64,000 nucleotides of DNA. It comes from an uncultured Christensenella sp. GTDB lineage: Bacteria; Bacillota; Clostridia; Christensenellales; Borkfalkiaceae. Of this stretch, positions 60,368-64,000 are shown piece by piece. Where the stretch lies: assembly GCA_910579705.1 (NCBI GenBank), contig CAJTUI010000004.1:1-64000 (forward strand), given 5' to 3'. A program made the translations under genes and the position numbers. Positions within the stretch are counted from its first letter, which is position 1; each line of letters begins with the position of its first letter. Below the pieces are notes generated by a model. It worked only from the letters and a program-made list of their open reading frames with translations. It was not told the origin of the DNA and ran no database searches.

Positions 60368-60802
60368 TCAGTTGAGGTTGTTGTTATCGACCGAGAACGC
60401 GTACACGTCCCTGTCCTCGGGGAAGATGGGGCCCGTGATAACGGGCAGGTTCAGAGGCGCTATGAACGCGTTTGCGGTAAGGTTGGTAACCGCCGAACGG
60501 AGATAGGGATAAATGAGTTTTGTGCCCTCTATTACGAAGTTGCGCTCCTCGTTCTGGTTTGCGACCTCCGCCTCGAAAACGCCGACGAGAGTAACGTTGA
60601 TATCGAAAGGCTTGGGCTCCGCCTCGGACGATTCAATCTTAACGGAAAGCGCGATAAAATTGAGCTTGTCGTTGCCGTTCACTTTTCTTACCTGACGGGA
60701 AAACTGAGGTTTGATGTCAAGCTTGTCTTCGGGGTTGAGTTTAACGCGGTTGAGTTTGAAAGAAAGTTCTTCCGCGGTTATGCCTTTAAAATCGATTTTC
60801 AT
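60368..60802 (-). CDS. SecB-like export chaperone or relative (144 aa)
   Basis: The fold signature of SecB is visible: an N-terminal strand pair (I-T-A-E-E-L-S-F-K-L-N), F-D-I-N-V-T-L-V-G-V-F-E, and the C-terminal helix region L-I-Y-P-Y-L-R-S-A-V-T-N-L-T and A-P-L-N-L-P-V-I. SecB keeps precursors unfolded for the Sec pathway; many Firmicutes have distant SecB-like proteins, some tied to toxin-antitoxin systems, but no such partner is adjacent. The window's many exported proteins make an export role plausible. Not certain at the family level. Confidence 0.75.
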   Translation of the reverse strand: MKIDFKGITAEELSFKLNRVKLNPEDKLDIKPQFSRQVRKVNGNDKLNFIALSVKIESSEAEPKPFDINVTLVGVFEAEVANQNEERNFVIEGTKLIYPYLRSAVTNLTANAFIAPLNLPVITGPIFPEDRDVYAFSVDNNNLN

Positions 60803-60886
60803 AATAATTCTCCTGAAAGTTATGCTTATATTATAAATATAAACAGTTTAAAAGTCAATTAAACCCGCGTATCAACACAATTTTAA

Positions 60887-60915
60887 TTGATTAAATCGCG
60901 CGCGTATTATATAAT
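60887..60915 (+). promoter_or_regulatory. Promoter of the radical-SAM operon, probably leaderless
   Basis: TTGATT (60887-60892), 17 bp, TATAAT (60910-60915). The ATG at 60922 lies six bases after the -10, with no ribosome site. Confidence 0.7.
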
Positions 60916-60921
60916 TTGTTT

Positions 60922-62670
60922 ATGACTGTGAATATGGAACGATTGCGCGCTCTGCTTTTGCGCGTTGAAAAACCTTCGCGCTATACAGGCGGCGAATTCG
61001 GCGCGCCCGATTTAAAGGAAAGCGCGTTCAACTTTTGCATATGCTTTCCCGACTTATACGAAGTGGGAATGAGCAACCTCGGCATAAAAATCGTAGCACA
61101 AAGCCTTTTAAACCGCGGCCACTGCGCGGATTACTGCTTTACGCCCTATAAAGATTTCGGCGCAGGGCTCAAAGAGGCGGGCGTGCCGCTCTACTCTCTG
61201 GGCCTTAAAAAGCCGCTGAACGAGTTCGATATGCTCGGCTTTTCTATGCAGTTCGAGCTGTCGTACACAAATATGCTGTATATGCTAGACCTGGCGGGCA
61301 TACCCCTGACCCGCGAGGCGCGCAAGGGCGGGAACTGGCCCGTAATAGCCGTGGGCGGCCCGTGCGCGGTCAATCCCGAACCGCTTGCAGATTTTGTGGA
61401 CATAGTGTTTGTTGGCGACGGCGAAAGCGTTGACGCGGACGTGGCCGACGTATATTTAAAACACGGCGGCGCAACGAAAGAGTTCTATGAAGAAATTTCA
61501 AGGCTGGACGGCGTGTATGTGCCCGCGCTCGAACACAAAGTAAAAAAGGCGATAATCGCCGACCTGGACGGCGCGGTCTTCCCCGACGGGTTCGCCGTAC
61601 CCAACTGTGAAAGCGTGCACGACCGCGCCGTTATAGAAGTTATGCGCGGCTGTTACCGCGGTTGCAGGTTCTGTCAGGCGGGGTTCATATACCGCCCCGT
61701 GCGGCAACGCTCGGTTAAAACGCTGACGGGACAGGCCTGCTCTTTGATAGCAAATACGGGCTACGACGAAGTGAGCCTCAACTCGCTTTCGACGGGCGAC
61801 TATCCCGACCTGCGCGGGCTTTTGAAAAGCCTTAAAGAAAATCTTCCCGAAAACGTGACGCTTGCCCTGCCCTCCCTGCGCGTGGACAGTTTTGCGGGCG
61901 AGTTCGCGCAGAACGCGCGGCGCATATCTCTGACGTTCGCGCCCGAGGCGGGCAGCCAGCGCCTGCGCGACGTAATAAACAAAGACATAACCGAGGACGA
62001 AATTTTGAAAGCGGCGGAAAGCGCGTTCGACACGGGTTACTCCTCCGTCAAGCTGTATTTTATGCTCGGCTTGCCGACGGAAACGGACGAAGACGTGGAG
62101 GGTATAGGCCGCATTTGCGCGCTTATAAAGGGCTGTTACAAGCGCAAAAAACGGCAGAAACCTTTAAGGATTTCCGTTTCCTGCTCCACCTTTATTCCCA
62201 AACCGTTCACGCCCTTCCAGTGGGAGGCGCAAGTAGACGAAACGGAGATTGTGCGCAGACAGCAACTGCTTGTCAAATCGCCGCATATGAAGGGCGTTAT
62301 ACTCAGTTGGAGCGACGACTTTACCGCAAAGCTGGAAGCCGTGCTTGCACGCGGCGACAGGCGGCTTGGCAAGGTTTTGCTTTACGCGTACGAAAACGGT
62401 TGCATATTCGACGGCTGGTCCAGAGAACTTAACAAAGAAGGCTGGCTCAGCGCGTTCGAACGCGCGGGCATTTCCGCCGACGAATACACCCGCGCGCGTG
62501 ACGAAAACGAAGTTCTGCCTTGGGATTTCATAGACATAGGCGTAAGCAAAAAGTTTTTCCTTGAGGAGCGCAGGAAGGCGTACGCGGGAGAAGTTACGGG
62601 GAGCTGTCTTGCTTCCTGCAAGGGTTGCGGTATGCAGAAGGTCTGCCCAGCCGCGGGAGGCGTTAAATGA
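60922..62670 (+). CDS. Radical SAM protein of the TIGR03960 type (582 aa)
   Basis: An N-terminal B12-binding-like region (C-F-P-D-L-Y-E-V-G-M-S-N-L-G) precedes the radical SAM core with C-Y-R-G-C-R-F-C, the three cysteines that bind the 4Fe-4S cluster, and a conserved L-T-F-A-P-E-A-G-S-Q-R-L-R. A C-terminal C-L-A-S-C-K-G-C-G-M-Q-K-V-C could hold a second cluster. The substrate is unknown; the family is widespread in clostridia and always near the next gene. Translation starts at ATG 60922 or, 12 bases on, at 60934. Confidence 0.9.
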   Translation: MTVNMERLRALLLRVEKPSRYTGGEFGAPDLKESAFNFCICFPDLYEVGMSNLGIKIVAQSLLNRGHCADYCFTPYKDFGAGLKEAGVPLYSLGLKKPLNEFDMLGFSMQFELSYTNMLYMLDLAGIPLTREARKGGNWPVIAVGGPCAVNPEPLADFVDIVFVGDGESVDADVADVYLKHGGATKEFYEEISRLDGVYVPALEHKVKKAIIADLDGAVFPDGFAVPNCESVHDRAVIEVMRGCYRGCRFCQAGFIYRPVRQRSVKTLTGQACSLIANTGYDEVSLNSLSTGDYPDLRGLLKSLKENLPENVTLALPSLRVDSFAGEFAQNARRISLTFAPEAGSQRLRDVINKDITEDEILKAAESAFDTGYSSVKLYFMLGLPTETDEDVEGIGRICALIKGCYKRKKRQKPLRISVSCSTFIPKPFTPFQWEAQVDETEIVRRQQLLVKSPHMKGVILSWSDDFTAKLEAVLARGDRRLGKVLLYAYENGCIFDGWSRELNKEGWLSAFERAGISADEYTRARDENEVLPWDFIDIGVSKKFFLEERRKAYAGEVTGSCLASCKGCGMQKVCPAAGGVK

Positions 62671-63254
62671 TTGCGTTCAGATACACTAAGACCGACGGCG
62701 CGGAATACCTCTCCCACCTCGATTTAATGCGGCACATAGACAGGACTATGCGGCGCGCGGGAATTAAGACCGCGTTTACCGAAGGGTTCAGCCCGCACCC
62801 GAAAATCTATATGAACAATCCGTTGGGGCTTGGGATAAGGTCGGTTGCGGAATACTGCTCGGTGGAGAGCGCGTTTGACGGCGATTTCAAAACGCTTTTC
62901 AACGCGCACTCGCCGCGGGGCATAAAATGCCTCGGGTTTATTGTGACCGAGGAAAACCCCAATTACGCGTACACGATAGAGAGCTGCACTTATACGGTCG
63001 AAGGGTTGGATTTCGACGCGCGGGATTTGCTTGACCGCGACGAGTTAGTCATAACCGATAAACGCGGAAGAACCGCCGACATACGGCGGAGAATTTACGG
63101 ACTGGAACACGAAGACGGGAAACTGCGTTTCACGCTGGGTTGCGGGCAGAATAATCTGCGCCCCGACCTGTTTTGCGAGATAATCGAGAGTATGTACGGA
63201 GGAAAAGCGGAAAATCTATTGAAGATTGCCGCGCACGGGAAGTTTACTTTTTAA
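62667..63254 (+). CDS. Radical-SAM-linked protein (TIGR03936/DUF2344 type, 195 aa)
   Basis: The start R-Y-T-K-T-D-G-A-E-Y-L-S-H-L-D-L-M-R and the following F-T-E-G-F-S-P-H-P-K-I are hallmarks of the family that accompanies TIGR03960 radical SAM proteins. Its start overlaps the preceding stop by four bases (ATGA), so the two are translationally coupled. In some genomes the two are fused. Molecular function unknown; probably works with the radical SAM protein on a shared, possibly RNA or ribosome related, substrate. Confidence 0.9.
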   Translation: MIAFRYTKTDGAEYLSHLDLMRHIDRTMRRAGIKTAFTEGFSPHPKIYMNNPLGLGIRSVAEYCSVESAFDGDFKTLFNAHSPRGIKCLGFIVTEENPNYAYTIESCTYTVEGLDFDARDLLDRDELVITDKRGRTADIRRRIYGLEHEDGKLRFTLGCGQNNLRPDLFCEIIESMYGGKAENLLKIAAHGKFTF

Positions 63255-63265
63255 ACGGAGTTTTT

Positions 63266-64000
63266 ATGTCCAGAAAGACTATATTTTTTGACAGTTATTG
63301 CGGCTACGCTATGGCGGCGGTTGTCGAGGACGGCAAGATTTGCGAGTTCAACTTCGAAAAGAAAGGCCGCGTTTCCATAACGGGCAACGTCTATAAGGGC
63401 AGGGTCGTAAACGTTTTACCGGGTATGAACGCGGCGTTTATAGATTGCGGGCTGGAACGCAACTGTTACTTATCCGCCGAGGACGCTATGCCCGATCTGA
63501 ACGCGTACGACGGAGAAACGGACGGCGGCCCGTGTTTCCCCGCGCTTAAAGAGGGCGACGAGATAGCCGTGCAGGTGCTCAAACCGCCCGTCGGGAAAAA
63601 GGGCGCGAGGGTTACCGCCGCGCTGTCTTTCGTCGGCAAGCACATTATCTATCTGCCGCGCACTCCGTTTATAGGCGTTTCGAGAAAAATCGCCGACGCC
63701 GAGCTGAGAAAAAACCTTATATATTCGGCTGGAAAAATGAAGGACAGCGAAGAAGGCATTATTCTGCGCACCGCCGCGCCGTATGCGACGAGGGCGCAGC
63801 TGCAATCGGAATTCGGGTATCTTAAAAACCTTTATGCGGGCGTTGAAAAGGCGGCCGCGCAGGCGGGCACGGGCGCGCTTTTGTACACCGACTTGGAACT
63901 GCCTATGCGCGTTATGCGCGACACGCTCGACTACGACATAGAGAAAATAGTCGTCGGCTCCGAAGAGCTTTACAAGCTTATAAGCGCGCTTGTGGAGCTG
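63266..64000 (+). CDS. rng: RNase E/G family endoribonuclease, N-terminal part (cut by window edge)
   Basis: An ATG at 63266 after CGGAG opens a frame of 245 codons that runs off the right edge. It begins K-T-I-F-F-D-S-Y and has the S1-like region G-N-V-Y-K-G-R-V-V-N-V-L-P-G-M-N-A-A-F-I-D-C-G, then Y-L-P, followed by an RNase-H-like part with L-R-T-A-A. This is the RNase G/E (CafA) family, which cleaves single-stranded RNA at AU-rich sites. The neighbour order radical SAM, linked protein, rng is common in clostridia and often leads to rplU. The catalytic DNase-I-like part lies beyond the window. Confidence 0.9.
   Translation, partial: MSRKTIFFDSYCGYAMAAVVEDGKICEFNFEKKGRVSITGNVYKGRVVNVLPGMNAAFIDCGLERNCYLSAEDAMPDLNAYDGETDGGPCFPALKEGDEIAVQVLKPPVGKKGARVTAALSFVGKHIIYLPRTPFIGVSRKIADAELRKNLIYSAGKMKDSEEGIILRTAAPYATRAQLQSEFGYLKNLYAGVEKAAAQAGTGALLYTDLELPMRVMRDTLDYDIEKIVVGSEELYKLISALVEL

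Overview
The window looks like a chromosomal segment of a Gram-positive, probably uncultured gut Clostridia-type bacterium (Bacillota). The reasons are AGGAGG ribosome sites, TTGACA/TATAAT promoters with 17-bp spacing, lipoproteins, AddAB rather than RecBCD, the NiaR regulator, a K+-type membrane pyrophosphatase, and the order rpmG-secE-nusG-rplK-rplA-rplJ-rplL. The exact lineage (a Christensenellales-like group is plausible) is inference.

Positions 1-31158 form a cell-surface region. Most genes are on the minus strand and it is built by duplication. Three two-gene cassettes each join a secreted repeat protein (A: signal peptide, large outer region, C-terminal membrane helix, short inner tail) to a protein with an N-terminal membrane helix and a long cytoplasmic tail (B). 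They are A0/B0 (4707-11288, 471-4691), A1/B1 (12309-18392, 11679-12305) and A2/B2 (24720-27047, 23844-24716). The last two are each followed by a pectate-lyase-like protein (18612-22346; 27379-29550) and a divergent Flg_new-repeat lipoprotein (22579-23742; 29695-31158), so the block B-A-pectate lyase-lipoprotein occurs twice in tandem. B0 carries a giant coiled-coil rod in strict 11-residue periods. This paired surface/cytoplasm arrangement is the best candidate for an undescribed system here.

Positions 31198-49909 are mostly housekeeping: nadB-nadC-niaR (NAD synthesis and its regulator), two small membrane proteins and a PRC-barrel-like protein, addB-addA, a lipoprotein, a PfkB sugar kinase (possibly KDG kinase, which would fit pectin use), hppA, a Myb-like DNA-binding protein, an unknown protein and a cyclophilin-like lipoprotein.

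Positions 49920-52360 are an AT-rich accessory island. It holds a 60-bp tandem repeat, strong hairpins, a candidate type I toxin with a convergent antisense RNA, four small XRE-type regulators (one apparently frameshifted) and a second structured RNA. A SLOG (DUF1273-like) gene and a partner gene follow.

Positions 53612-64000 return to core genes: ribosomal proteins with an L10 leader, nusG, secE, rpmG, cardiolipin synthase, an LRR lipoprotein, a SecB-like protein, a radical-SAM pair and the start of an RNase E/G gene. Several genes have a TATAAT-like box 6-8 bp before an ATG and no ribosome site, suggesting leaderless mRNAs.
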